A stretch of 64,000 bases of DNA from Planctomycetia bacterium (GCA_015200345.1 CP054187.1:728470-792469), one strand, 5' to 3'; shown: positions 8,504 through 18,587, counted from the stretch's first letter. Notes: generated by a model from the letters alone, not told the origin. Numbers and translations: made by a program.

Positions 8504-8520
8504 TCGCCCCCTTGTCCGAG

Positions 8521-8540
8521 CCGGGCCACTTATGGCCCGG
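8521..8540. repeat. Perfect 8-bp hairpin after gmhB
   Basis: Arms CCGGGCCA (8521-8528) and TGGCCCGG (8533-8540) enclose the loop CTTA. It lies 18 bases after the gmhB stop, in a 212-base gap before the next gene. There is no T-tract, so it may slow or weakly terminate transcription rather than act as a classical terminator. Nothing else was recognised in this gap. Confidence 0.4.
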
Positions 8541-8715
8541 AATCACCGCCGCATCCCCGCGGCGCCCGCGATGGCCAGGGCAGCGAATTGCAGGCAGGTG
8601 GCAAACGGTTAGAATACCGCCCTGAAGCGGTCGGTCGCCTTCACGGACGATGGCAGCCGGACCGCGTGCAGGCAGGCCTCGCGTGCATGGCGCGGCGCGC
8701 GCGGCGGAAGAATTC

Positions 8716-9519
8716 ATGGAAGCATCCCAAGCGGTTATTCCCAACGAAATCGAACGCGGCCGATCCGGCCCGCCCGTCCTGTCGATCATCATCCCCGTGT
8801 TCAACGAGGTGAATACGGTCCGGCAGGTGATCGAGAAGGTGCGCGCGGTGCCCTTTCCCGATCCATTCGAGATTCTCGTCGTGAACGACGGCTCAACCGA
8901 CGGCAGCGAGCAGGTGCTGCGTGAACTGCCGGCGTGGGAAGACGTGCGCGTGCTGCACCACGCGCGCAACGCAGGTAAGGGCGCGGCGGTGCAGACCGCC
9001 CTGCGCGAGATTCGCGGGCAGTACGTGGTCATTCAGGACGCCGACCTGGAGCTGAACCCGCACGATATGCTGCCGCTGTACGAGAAAGTGCGCGGCGGCG
9101 CGCCCGTCTGTTACGGCTCCCGCTTTATGGGGGACAATCGCCGTCTGCACGGTCGCTCGACTTACTGGGCCAATCGCATGTTGAACATGACCTGCAACCT
9201 GGTCAACGGCATTCGCCTGACGGACATGAACACGTGCTACAAGATGATGCGGGCCGATGTGGCGCGGCGGTTGCATCTCCAGAGCCGCGGCTTCGCGATG
9301 GAGCCGGAGATCACCACCAAGCTCGCGCGGCTCAAAGTTCCGATCGAAGAGCTGCCCATCAGCTACATCCCGCGTGAAAAATCCGAAGGCAAGAAGATTC
9401 GCGCGATGGACTTCTTCCGCTATCTCCGCGCGATGGGTCGATACCGGTTCTCCAGCTTTGACACGGGATCGGCCGATGTCCAGCCGCCCGCACAAGGCTC
9501 CTCTTCTCACCCAGCATGA
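8716..9519 (+). CDS. Glycosyltransferase family 2, dolichyl/polyprenyl-phosphate mannosyltransferase-like
   Basis: Inverting GT-A enzyme of 267 residues resembling DPM1-type transferases that load a sugar on a polyprenyl phosphate. LSIIIPVFNEVNTV begins near residue 20, VVNDGSTDGSEQ near 55, and the metal-binding DAD in VIQDADLELNP near 110. GRSTYWANRMLNMTCNLV and TDMNTCYKMMRADV are typical of the DPM1/ArnC group. No C-terminal membrane pair is present. The ATG at 8716 is preceded by CGGAAG, and the upstream in-frame extension is Arg/Ala-rich and unlikely. It ends in an ATGA overlap with a membrane GT-C gene, the usual partner that consumes polyprenyl-phosphate sugars. Confidence 0.88.
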   Translation: MEASQAVIPNEIERGRSGPPVLSIIIPVFNEVNTVRQVIEKVRAVPFPDPFEILVVNDGSTDGSEQVLRELPAWEDVRVLHHARNAGKGAAVQTALREIRGQYVVIQDADLELNPHDMLPLYEKVRGGAPVCYGSRFMGDNRRLHGRSTYWANRMLNMTCNLVNGIRLTDMNTCYKMMRADVARRLHLQSRGFAMEPEITTKLARLKVPIEELPISYIPREKSEGKKIRAMDFFRYLRAMGRYRFSSFDTGSADVQPPAQGSSSHPA

Positions 9520-11816
9520 CCCAATACCTGACAAGCTTTCTGGGGTTCTGCTCGCTTGTTCAATTGTGTGTCCTGCCAGGCTACCTGGTTTGTCGCATCC
9601 TCCAACTGCGCGGCCGGCTCGAAACGCTGCTTTTCAGCTTTGCGCTTAGCCTGCTCATTAATCATGCGCTGGTGGTCGGGCTGGTGGTCGCCGGCGCGTA
9701 TCGCCCGAGCGTTCTGTACGGCATTCTCGTGGGTGAGTTGACGCTCCTTGCGGCACTGGTCATTGCGCAGCGACGAGCGACGCCAAACGCCGATTCGTGT
9801 TCGTCCGATTCGCAACGGCCGGCGTTCGACTCGCCGCCGTTCTCGTTCTTCAAGCACACAGCCTGGATCACTATCGCCGTCTATATCTGGCTGGCCTGGC
9901 AGAACGTCGGCACGGTGTTCATGACCTGGGACGCGGTTGGCTCTTGGAACCCCTGGGGCGTCTGGTGGGCCAAGGGCAGCATCCCGCGCATCTGGGGCAC
10001 GTATCCGCAACTCATCCCGACGAGTTATTCACTCACCTACGTGTTCATGGGCAACACCCAGGTGCAATTCTTCGCCAAGGGAATGCTCGGTCTGTTCCCG
10101 CTTGGCACGCTGCTGGCCATTTATGAACTGGGGCGGCGGCAACGCAGCGCCGGCATCCTGGCCGGCGTGACGCTTGCGGGCGTGCTGATGTACTTCGTCA
10201 ACGTCGCCAAGCTGGAGAACATGATGTTCTCCGGCTATGCCGACGTGCCGGTGTCGTTCTTCGTGACGATGGCGTTTTATTGCGTGATCCGCGCGGGCGA
10301 AGAAGCCCAGCGCGAACGCTGCATCGGGCGCGGCGCGATGCAACTGATCTGGCTCGGCGCGATGATGTGCGTCGCGGCGTGTGTGACCAAGCAAACCGGC
10401 ATGTACATGGCCGCCGTGTACCCGGTGCTGCTCTGGGGGCTGGTCCTTCGACCCGCGGGCGTGTCGATTCCGGAATCCGTCCGGCGGCTGTCAACGGCGT
10501 GCATGGTGATGGTCGCGCTCGCGGCACCGTGGTACGTGTATCAACGCCACATGATCGCCACTGGTCAGGCCCAGGACAACTGGGATGAGCTATTCACGAA
10601 CCTGCACAAAGACCCGACGTATGCCGGCCGATTGCGGCACGGCATTCGCATGCTTCGCGGCGCGTTGCCATTCAACGACGCGCTCGGATGCCTCGCGGTG
10701 TTGCACGTCATTTCCATCATTCGCCGGAACACGCGATGGTTGTATCTGCTCGTCATCGCGCCGCTGACGGTGATTTGGGCCGTTGGATTCAGCTATAGCC
10801 TGCGAAATCTCGTGCTCGTGGTGCCGCTGATGGGGCTGTCAGCGGGTGTGGGGTTGGTGGAATTGCTCGGCGCGGCGGGGTGGTTGGCGGCGCGGCTGGC
10901 GGGTGCGGAACTGAATTGGGGCGGGGGTACCGTCATTCCGCTAAACGGCAAGCCGATTCCGATGGCTGCGGATTCGGGACCTGCGTGGGCGCGAGCGGGT
11001 GTGAAAATCGCGCTGTTGGTGATCGTCGTGGCAAGTTTCTCGCTACCGCGCGATAGGCTCCTGGAACGTCAGACAACGCTTCAACGGGAAGTCGGCGATC
11101 CATCGCTAAACAAGGTCCTTTACGAGTATCACGAGACTCGGCCGCTGCGAGGGCTGATCTCCACGCACTACGCCGCGTTGAACTATCTGCCGGGCTTTGA
11201 AAGCCGCGCGATCGGCCTCCCGATGGGCAGCTTCGAGACGTACGAAAAGCACCGGACCCGGCAGGACGTACATTACATCCTGATTCCTTCGTGGCTCGAC
11301 CCGTCCTACAACCCGAAGATCGTCGAGGACGTTCGTCGCCGGATTGAGTCGAAAGAGTACAAGTGTATTTATGACAAGAACGCCTGGCTGTACGTCCGCA
11401 AGATGACGCCGACCGACTGGGAACTGGACGACGCGCTCACCCAGGCCGAGGCGCACGTCGCGGCCGAGCGGTTCGATGAGGTCGTCAGCGCCCTGTCCGG
11501 CAAGCCCCTGGCGGAGGCGGAATCCCCCGGCCGAGCCTACTACCTGCTCGCCTACGGCATGCACCACGGCTGGGATCGGTCGCGCGCCGGGCGCGAGCCG
11601 CCGACTGCCGCAGTGGATTACTACGCGCGCGCCATCGAACTGGGGATGCATGAGTTCTGGCCTCGGTATCAGCGCGGATTGCTGCTCGCGATGCTGGGTC
11701 GGCGTGAGGAAGCGATCCGTGACTTGGCTCGAGCCGTGGAGATCAATCCCCATCATGAGGGCGCGCGCGGCGCGCTGGCCGAGGTGCAGGCAGCGACCAG
11801 CAGAAAAGGAGTCTGA
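9516..11816 (+). CDS. Polytopic GT-C-like membrane glycosyltransferase with C-terminal TPR tail
   Basis: A 766-residue inner-membrane protein. Residues 1-480 contain about 10-12 hydrophobic segments. An extracytoplasmic loop holds FMTWDAVGSWNPWG; an acidic residue after the first membrane block is typical of GT-C transferases that use polyprenyl-phosphate sugars. From about residue 620 the chain is soluble and repeat-like (AEAHVAAERFDEVVSAL, then AVDYYARAIELGMHEFWP and AIRDLARAVEINPHHEGA), which reads as tetratricopeptide helices. It overlaps the preceding DPM1-like gene by ATGA, so the GT2 enzyme likely makes its donor. Polymerase or ligase activity cannot be excluded. Specific function unknown. 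Confidence 0.75.
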   Translation: MTQYLTSFLGFCSLVQLCVLPGYLVCRILQLRGRLETLLFSFALSLLINHALVVGLVVAGAYRPSVLYGILVGELTLLAALVIAQRRATPNADSCSSDSQRPAFDSPPFSFFKHTAWITIAVYIWLAWQNVGTVFMTWDAVGSWNPWGVWWAKGSIPRIWGTYPQLIPTSYSLTYVFMGNTQVQFFAKGMLGLFPLGTLLAIYELGRRQRSAGILAGVTLAGVLMYFVNVAKLENMMFSGYADVPVSFFVTMAFYCVIRAGEEAQRERCIGRGAMQLIWLGAMMCVAACVTKQTGMYMAAVYPVLLWGLVLRPAGVSIPESVRRLSTACMVMVALAAPWYVYQRHMIATGQAQDNWDELFTNLHKDPTYAGRLRHGIRMLRGALPFNDALGCLAVLHVISIIRRNTRWLYLLVIAPLTVIWAVGFSYSLRNLVLVVPLMGLSAGVGLVELLGAAGWLAARLAGAELNWGGGTVIPLNGKPIPMAADSGPAWARAGVKIALLVIVVASFSLPRDRLLERQTTLQREVGDPSLNKVLYEYHETRPLRGLISTHYAALNYLPGFESRAIGLPMGSFETYEKHRTRQDVHYILIPSWLDPSYNPKIVEDVRRRIESKEYKCIYDKNAWLYVRKMTPTDWELDDALTQAEAHVAAERFDEVVSALSGKPLAEAESPGRAYYLLAYGMHHGWDRSRAGREPPTAAVDYYARAIELGMHEFWPRYQRGLLLAMLGRREEAIRDLARAVEINPHHEGARGALAEVQAATSRKGV

Positions 11817-11820
11817 CGCC

Positions 11821-12621
11821 ATGGGCCGGTCTACCGACAGCCCGCACGGCGTTACGAATTCGATTGCGTCCCATTCCGCAGTCCCTCAACGGCGCGTGTC
11901 GCTCTTCGTCCCGTGCTACGTCGATCAGTTGTTCCCGCGCGTCGCGCAATCGACCGTCCTGCTGCTGGAGCGCCTCGGCGTCGCGTGCGAATACGACGAG
12001 CGGCAGACCTGCTGCGGCCAGCCCGCTTTCAACAGCGGCTACGCCGACGCTGCGCGGCGCGTGGCGGAGCATTTCGTCAGCATTTTTTCCGGCTGTGAGA
12101 CAATCGTCGCGCCGGGCGGATCATGCGTGAGCATGGTTCGCAACCACTTCGCGCACGTTCTGGGGCGCGAAGAGCCGGTCACCCTGCGCGTGCGCGAGCT
12201 GTGCGAGTATCTTGTCAACGAGCTGGGTGCCCCGGATGTCGGCGCGAGCCTGCCTGGACGCGCGGCGCTGCACATGCCCTGCCACATGCTGCGCGATCTG
12301 GACGGCGCCAGCCCCGTGCGCGAAATTTTGTCCCGCGTGCGTGGATTGGAGATCGTCGATCTCCCGTGCGATACCTGGTGCTGCGGCTTCGGCGGAACGT
12401 TCAGCGTGAAGTACCCGGAGCTGTCGACGGCCATGTCCGAAACAAAACTACAACAGATGCGCGACGCCGGCGTGGATTACCTGATCTCCCCGGAATCGAG
12501 CTGCCTGATGCAGTTGGCAGGGGTGTTGCAGCGGTCGCAGGATCCAGCGCATCCGAGAGTTTCCCAGCGGGCCATCCGGCCGCTGCATGTGGCGGAAGTG
12601 CTGGCGGGTACGATCTCATGA
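11821..12621 (+). CDS. lutA: Lactate utilisation protein A (LutA/YkgE), CCG-domain iron-sulfur oxidoreductase subunit
   Basis: Cytoplasmic subunit of the LutABC complex that oxidises L-lactate to pyruvate. The 266-residue protein has the paired cysteine-rich domains of this family: TCCGQPAFNSGY near 60 with APGGSCVSMVR near 95, and MPCHMLRDL near 155 with TWCCGFGGTFSVKYPE near 185. The ATG at 11821 lies four bases after the previous stop and 10 bases after AAAAGGAG (11803-11810), so it is translated together with the glycosyltransferase gene. About 25 N-terminal residues before RRVSLFVPCYVDQLFP are extra compared with typical family members. The ATGA overlap with lutB confirms the operon. Confidence 0.93.
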   Translation: MGRSTDSPHGVTNSIASHSAVPQRRVSLFVPCYVDQLFPRVAQSTVLLLERLGVACEYDERQTCCGQPAFNSGYADAARRVAEHFVSIFSGCETIVAPGGSCVSMVRNHFAHVLGREEPVTLRVRELCEYLVNELGAPDVGASLPGRAALHMPCHMLRDLDGASPVREILSRVRGLEIVDLPCDTWCCGFGGTFSVKYPELSTAMSETKLQQMRDAGVDYLISPESSCLMQLAGVLQRSQDPAHPRVSQRAIRPLHVAEVLAGTIS

Positions 12622-14027
12622 ATCACGCCGGTTTCGAAGCCACAAGCCGTGAGAAAGCCGCCGACCGCCGCCTGGCGATGCAGTTGCACGTCTCGACGGG
12701 CAATTCGCTGGCGAAGACGGCGGCGCTCATCGAGCAAACGCCGAATTGGCAGGCGTTACGCGCCCATGCGCGGCAGATCAAACTCCACACCCTTTCGCAC
12801 CTGGATGAGTACGTGCAGCGGTTCGCGGCCGCCGCCGAGCGAAACGGCGCGACGGTGTCGTGGGCGGCGTCCGGCGACGACGCGTGCGCTCAAACGCTGG
12901 CGATTGCACGGCAGCACGGTGTGCAGCGCATCACCAAGGCCAAGTCGATGACCAGCGAGGAGATTGGTCTGAACGAAGCGCTGGAGACGGGCGGGCTGGA
13001 ACCGATCGAGACGGACTTCGGTGAGATGATCTGCCAGCTTGCCCACGTCGCACCGAGCCATGTAACCGCGCCGATCATCGAATGGTCCATCGAAGAAGTC
13101 GCGCGGTTGCTGGCGCGCGTGGGTTATGTCGACGCGATTCCCCCCGAATTGCAGCCGAGCGGCGGCGCTCCTGATCGATCGGCGCGGTTGTCGGCGGCTG
13201 CGCGCCTTGTCGCCGCAGCGCGCGTTCGCCTGCGCGAGAAGTTCATGACCGCCGGCATGGGCATCAGCGGCGCGAACTTCGCCGTGGCCGATGCCGGCGC
13301 GCTCGTGCTCGTGGAGAACGAAGCCAACATTCGCCTGACGACGACGCTGCCGGGCGTTCACGTGGCCGTCGTCGGAATCGACAAGCTGATCCCGCGCATG
13401 CGCGACCTCGGCACGTTTCTGACGCTGCTGCCGATCGCCGCGACGGGTCAACGACAAACGTCTTATGTGACCCTCTTGCGCCGGCCGCTGGGCCGCCTGC
13501 ACATCATTCTGCTCGACAACGGCCGCCTGAACGTGCTGGCCGATGCGCAGCACGTTGACCTGCTCTCGTGCATCCGATGCGGCGCGTGCATGAACGCCTG
13601 CCCGGTGTATCGCCACGTGTCGGGCCACGGGTACGAGGCGGTCTATCCCGGACCGATTGGCGCGGTCTTGATGCCGCACCTGCAACCGCGCGGCGCGTAC
13701 GACGAGTTGCCCTTCGCCAGCAGCCTGTGTGGCGCCTGCACCGAAATCTGCCCCGTGGCGATTCCGCTGCACGAGCGACTGCTCGAATGGCGCGAGCGGG
13801 TCGTCGGCCGCGGCGAGCGATCGCGACTGGAGGCCGCCGCCTTCGCCGGTTGGACGTGGCTGATGACCCATCCGATGGTCTATCGCGCGGGGCGCCCTCC
13901 GGCAGCGTGGATGAACGCGATGGCTGGCTGGTTTGCCCCGGTGAGGCAGTGGGAGCAGTCGCGCGATTTGCCGCGCATCGCGGACGAGTCCTTCGCGCAA
14001 TGGTGGAGGAAGCACCGTGAAGCCTGA
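12618..14027 (+). CDS. lutB: Lactate utilisation protein B (LutB), 4Fe-4S subunit
   Basis: Iron-sulfur subunit of lactate oxidation. It is 469 residues long, as usual for LutB. An N-terminal LUD domain (about 60-300; SMTSEEIGLNEAL, GISGANFAVADAGALVLVEN) is followed by two ferredoxin-like cluster motifs: SCIRCGACMNACPVY near 318 and SLCGACTEICPVAIPLHE near 370. A Trp-rich C-terminal tail ends in WWRKHREA. The ATG overlaps the lutA stop (ATGA at 12618). A GGAGGA at 14004-14009, inside its 3' end, serves lutC. The order A-B-C matches B. subtilis lutABC and E. coli ykgEFG. Confidence 0.95.
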   Translation: MNHAGFEATSREKAADRRLAMQLHVSTGNSLAKTAALIEQTPNWQALRAHARQIKLHTLSHLDEYVQRFAAAAERNGATVSWAASGDDACAQTLAIARQHGVQRITKAKSMTSEEIGLNEALETGGLEPIETDFGEMICQLAHVAPSHVTAPIIEWSIEEVARLLARVGYVDAIPPELQPSGGAPDRSARLSAAARLVAAARVRLREKFMTAGMGISGANFAVADAGALVLVENEANIRLTTTLPGVHVAVVGIDKLIPRMRDLGTFLTLLPIAATGQRQTSYVTLLRRPLGRLHIILLDNGRLNVLADAQHVDLLSCIRCGACMNACPVYRHVSGHGYEAVYPGPIGAVLMPHLQPRGAYDELPFASSLCGACTEICPVAIPLHERLLEWRERVVGRGERSRLEAAAFAGWTWLMTHPMVYRAGRPPAAWMNAMAGWFAPVRQWEQSRDLPRIADESFAQWWRKHREA

Positions 14028-14664
14028 CGGTGGATTGCGTACGGCGGTAAATCAAATCGCGCGGATCACGGCGCGCATGGCGCGCGTGCCGCACCCCGGC
14101 GACGGCCCGCACAGAGATGTTGCGAGTGCGCCGGCAGAACTGGCGGCGCGATTCGCCGAGCGACTCGATTTCCTGCGCGCGCCCGGCGATGACGAACCCT
14201 CGGTCATCCGCGTCGCAACAACGCAGGACGCCATCGCATCCCTGGCTCGGTTGTGCGAACCGTTGCCGCGCCAAGAGATTCGACTGCCGGAGGATGCGGA
14301 TGCTTCGCCGCGCGACTGGAAACTGGGAATCACGCCTGCGTGGGCGCTGGTCGCCGACACCGGATCAGTCGTGGTGGAGATTCCAAATGCAGCCGCCGCC
14401 TTCGCGTCGCTACTGGTGGAGCAGCACTGTGTTGTGGCCGGCGTCGATCAACTGGTTCCCGATCTCGCGGAGTTGTACCGGAGGCTGGACCCGACGACCA
14501 CTGACGTGCCGGCACGGAATCTCGTGTGCATCACTGGTTGCAGCCGCACCGCGGACATCGAAAAGCTATTGGTCGTACCGGCGCACGGCCCGCGGCAGGT
14601 GCGCGTGGTGCTGTGCGATGAACCGGTAAACTGGCCAATCCTCCGCAATGCGATTGCCCCGTAA
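14017..14664 (+). CDS. lutC: Lactate utilisation protein C (LutC), LUD domain
   Basis: Third subunit of the lactate-oxidising complex: 215 residues, slightly short of the usual 230-240. The LUD-domain core is visible at ITPAWALVADTGSVVVEI (about 105-122), QHCVVAGVDQLVPDLAELY and VCITGCSRTADIEKLLV (about 165-185), with HGPRQVRVVLCD closing the domain. The start is a GTG at 14017, eight bases after the GGAGGA at 14004-14009, overlapping lutB by 11 bases. After it comes a 160-base gap in which no terminator or gene was recognised, and then polysaccharide genes resume on the same strand. Confidence 0.92.
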   Translation: MKPDGGLRTAVNQIARITARMARVPHPGDGPHRDVASAPAELAARFAERLDFLRAPGDDEPSVIRVATTQDAIASLARLCEPLPRQEIRLPEDADASPRDWKLGITPAWALVADTGSVVVEIPNAAAAFASLLVEQHCVVAGVDQLVPDLAELYRRLDPTTTDVPARNLVCITGCSRTADIEKLLVVPAHGPRQVRVVLCDEPVNWPILRNAIAP

Positions 14665-14825
14665 GAGCCGATGGCGCGCGTCTCGGACCCGCTGTAGCGG
14701 ACAATAGCCGGACCGATGGTCATCGCGTACAATACCGGTGTGCGTTCGACTCGCGCAGACCGCAGCCTCGCCGGAACGGACTGTGGCGCTGGACGTCGCC
14801 CTCGCCCGGATGATCGCACCGATTG

Positions 14826-15665
14826 ATGACCCCTTTGCGCATTTCCATCGTCACGCCCTGCCTGAATGACGCGCGATATATCGAAGAATGTCTGCACTCG
14901 ATTCACGTTCAGGGCTATCCGAACCTTGAACACATCGTCATCGACGGCGGCTCGACCGACGGCAGCGTGGAAATCATCCGCCGGTATGCCGACCGGCTCG
15001 CGTATTGGATCAGCGAACCGGACGCAGGCCACGCCGACGCGCTGCACAAGGGCCTGGCCCGCGCGACCGGCGACGTGGTCACGTGGGTCTGCTCCAACGA
15101 TCTGTTGCTCTCCGGCGCGCTGGAAAACGTCGCCGGGTTTTTCGCGGCGCACCCGGACTGCGAATGGGCCGTGGGGAATGGGCTGCTGATCGACGAGACC
15201 TCGCGGGTGACGGAGCGCGTCTGGGCAGTGCCGTTCACGGTGCGCAGCATTCAACTGTGGCAACTATGGGGCACCTGCCAGCCGGCGACGTTCATGCGGC
15301 GCCGGGCGCTGGAGCGCGTCGGCGGGATTGATCGCACCTTGAACGTCTGCGTGGACACGGACCTGTTCCTGCGCCTGGCGAAACTGGAAGTGCCCCTGCG
15401 GATTCCGCACTTCCTCGCCGCGTTAAGAATTCATTCAGACAGCCAATCGCAGCGCCATGCCGCGCGCGTACGCGAGACCGATGAGCGCATCAAGTCCGCG
15501 TCCGGCCGGCCGGTGTGGCCCGCGCAGTTGATGAAACTGGCCTATCGCTTCTACCATTGGCGCTATCGCGGCGTGCAGGTGTTGAATGAAACGCTGCGAC
15601 GGCACAAGGCATACACCCTCGGCGCGTCCGTGTGGTCATCGCCGACGGAACAAGGGAGTCACTGA
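14826..15665 (+). CDS. Glycosyltransferase family 2
   Basis: GT-A fold sugar transferase of 279 residues, cytoplasmic face. LRISIVTPCLNDARYIEECL opens the domain, IDGGSTDGSVEIIR follows near 40, and CSND near 90 stands where the DXD metal site normally is. WGTCQPATFMRRRALERVGG and CVDTDLFLRL (about 155-185) are typical of the second half of this subfamily. A TTG at 14823 adds one residue; the adjacent ATG at 14826 is taken. It is followed three bases later by a short-chain dehydrogenase gene, so the two are co-expressed. Donor and acceptor unknown. Confidence 0.87.
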   Translation: MTPLRISIVTPCLNDARYIEECLHSIHVQGYPNLEHIVIDGGSTDGSVEIIRRYADRLAYWISEPDAGHADALHKGLARATGDVVTWVCSNDLLLSGALENVAGFFAAHPDCEWAVGNGLLIDETSRVTERVWAVPFTVRSIQLWQLWGTCQPATFMRRRALERVGGIDRTLNVCVDTDLFLRLAKLEVPLRIPHFLAALRIHSDSQSQRHAARVRETDERIKSASGRPVWPAQLMKLAYRFYHWRYRGVQVLNETLRRHKAYTLGASVWSSPTEQGSH

Positions 15666-16604
<939 letters not shown>

Positions 16605-16640
16605 CAGGCAATCGCGCGGTTTTCTGCGCAGCAAGGAGCC

Positions 16641-18587
16641 ATGGCACAACGGCGATTCATTCTGATCGATCATTCCATTCGCGGCTTCGGCGGTCATCAT
16701 TACGAGTACGCCGTGCACGTGCTTGCCGCCGCGCGCGACGCGGGGTTTGAAACGATCCTCGCCGTGAATCGCGCTTTCACCGCCGACAGCGGACACGTTG
16801 AACCGTGGAAGATTGTACCGGTCTATGAGCACGGATTCTGGCGAAACATCGCCTCGCCGCCCAAGCACGCGATCCACAAGGACGGCTGGCGCCGCCGCTA
16901 CTTCGAATGGAAGTTGCGCTTCAAACACGGCAAGTACGGCCAGATGCTGGCCATGATCCCGCTCTATCGGCAGTACTACACGCCCAGGACGATCCAGGCA
17001 GAAGCAAAGAGCAAACTCCAGCTCGTTTTCATGTTGCTCGGGCTGCTCCTTATCAAGTGGCCTTACAACGTGCTGGCGTCGACGGTGTATCTGCTCCGCG
17101 TCATCCTGGACCCGTTTGAGGAGTACTTGAAGCGCATTGGCGCAGCGATCTGGCACCTGATTCAGATGATCTTCTACCCGGTGCGCATTGTGCGGCATCT
17201 CAACCTGTTTGAACGCATCGCAAAACGGTCGTCAACCGCCTCGGAATTCTCACGCGACACCGCCGATCTCTTTCGCCGGATCGGCTTTCAAAAAGGCGAC
17301 GTCGTCTTCATCCCCACCTTGTCGGATCACGACCTAAGCAGCTTGCAGAGCTTTCTGGCCAGTGAACCCGCCGCGCATCAGGCGAGCTGGCACCTGCTCT
17401 TCCGCCGGGATCTGCTGACGACTGACGACCGCAAGGCCGGCGCAACGTTGCCGTCGAACCCATCAGCGGTTCAAACCTTCCAGCGATTCCATCAGGCGGC
17501 GAACGGCACCGACGTGCGGTTCTACACCGACACCGACCGGCTCACGCACGAGTACAACGCGATGGGCACTTCGCGCTTCCGAACGCTGCCGATCCCGATC
17601 AATCCGCGCTTGACGGAGCAACTGAACCGCCACGGCGCTGCGCGGCCGCTCCGCATCGTCTACTGCGGCGATGCGCGGATGGAAAAAGGCTATCATCTTC
17701 TGCCGGATCTCGTACGCGACCTGCACCGCAACGGCCACGCCGACGACGTGGTTTTTCGCATCCAGAGCAACTTTGCCCATGCGCGACCGCAGGATGGAAC
17801 GATCGAGCATCTCGCGCGGACCGAATTGCAGTTGTATCCCGCACGGCGCGTCGAAGTGATTCCGACGCCGCTGAACTCCGAGCAGTATCACGAACTGGTG
17901 GCTTCCGCGGACATCCTGCTCGTCTTGTACGACGCCGACAATTACTACGCGCGAAGCTCGGGCGTACTCGTGGAGGCGCTGGCGGCCGGCATTCCCGTTC
18001 TGACGCCGGCTGCGTCGTGGATGGGGCAACAAATCGCCGAGGCGACCTACGACTACTTGTCTGACCGGATTCGCCAGTCGAAACTCGTCGCGCGCGAGCA
18101 GTTGGGCAATGCGACACCGGGGGGCATGACGATCAAAAAGCCCTGGGATGCCACTGGAGTCTTTATTCGACTTCGACCGCCCACCGACGAATCACCGCAG
18201 GTCATTCTGGACATCGAGCAGCGCCGCAGCGGCGCGACGCGAGTCGTCGCTTCGAGCATGCTGCATCGCGTCGCGGGCCGAGCCGATTGCCTCGCATTAT
18301 TCCGCCTCGATGCCGCCTCGGATGAGATTCAGTTGCGCCTCACCACGGCGGATCGACAAACCGAGCTTCCCATGCGCGGACTGGAGCTGGCTTTCACAAG
18401 CGATTCACCGGAGTCCCTCCACGGCGACGCCGCCGGGCGGACCTACCTGCCCGGGGAATCGATCTCCGATCATTTGAAACACCTGGTCGAGCACTACGAG
18501 CATTACCGGGATACCGCTCAGTCCTTTGCTCGAATCTGGAACGCCCGGCATTCGGCCGCGCGACTCGTGCAGGAGCTGGTGTCATGA
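16641..18587 (+). CDS. Large GT-B-like glycosyltransferase with inserted hydrophobic hairpin and extra C-terminal domain
   Basis: A 648-residue protein. Residues 1-60 start like a GT-B N-domain (RFILIDHSIRGFGGHHYEYA). A strongly hydrophobic stretch follows at about 125-156 (LVFMLLGLLLIKWPYNVLA onwards), with a second at about 166-180. This may anchor the protein in the inner membrane or be a re-entrant hairpin. The C-domain of a GT4 enzyme follows: RIVYCGDARMEKGYHLLPDL near 337 and SSGVLVEALAAGIPVLTPA near 440 with the Glu of the family. Residues 500-648 do not look like a glycosyltransferase. It ends in an ATGA overlap with another glycosyltransferase gene. Substrate unknown. Confidence 0.7.
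   Translation: MAQRRFILIDHSIRGFGGHHYEYAVHVLAAARDAGFETILAVNRAFTADSGHVEPWKIVPVYEHGFWRNIASPPKHAIHKDGWRRRYFEWKLRFKHGKYGQMLAMIPLYRQYYTPRTIQAEAKSKLQLVFMLLGLLLIKWPYNVLASTVYLLRVILDPFEEYLKRIGAAIWHLIQMIFYPVRIVRHLNLFERIAKRSSTASEFSRDTADLFRRIGFQKGDVVFIPTLSDHDLSSLQSFLASEPAAHQASWHLLFRRDLLTTDDRKAGATLPSNPSAVQTFQRFHQAANGTDVRFYTDTDRLTHEYNAMGTSRFRTLPIPINPRLTEQLNRHGAARPLRIVYCGDARMEKGYHLLPDLVRDLHRNGHADDVVFRIQSNFAHARPQDGTIEHLARTELQLYPARRVEVIPTPLNSEQYHELVASADILLVLYDADNYYARSSGVLVEALAAGIPVLTPAASWMGQQIAEATYDYLSDRIRQSKLVAREQLGNATPGGMTIKKPWDATGVFIRLRPPTDESPQVILDIEQRRSGATRVVASSMLHRVAGRADCLALFRLDAASDEIQLRLTTADRQTELPMRGLELAFTSDSPESLHGDAAGRTYLPGESISDHLKHLVEHYEHYRDTAQSFARIWNARHSAARLVQELVS

Noticed and set aside
8521-8540. Classical terminator after gmhB
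   Set aside because: The stem is perfect but no T-tract follows, so it is listed only as a hairpin.
9516-11816. Exosortase, because PEP-CTERM proteins are present
   Set aside because: The protein is far longer than exosortases and shows no conserved Cys, Arg, His triad in the expected membrane context; its layout fits a GT-C transferase.
12756-14015. 419-codon - strand frame opposite lutB
   Set aside because: Arg/Ala/Gln-rich antisense product with no domain; lutB carries two intact iron-sulfur motifs.
11821-14664. lutABC as a recently inserted mobile cassette
   Set aside because: No transposase, terminal repeats, tRNA or target duplication was seen at the borders, and base composition looks like that of the neighbours.
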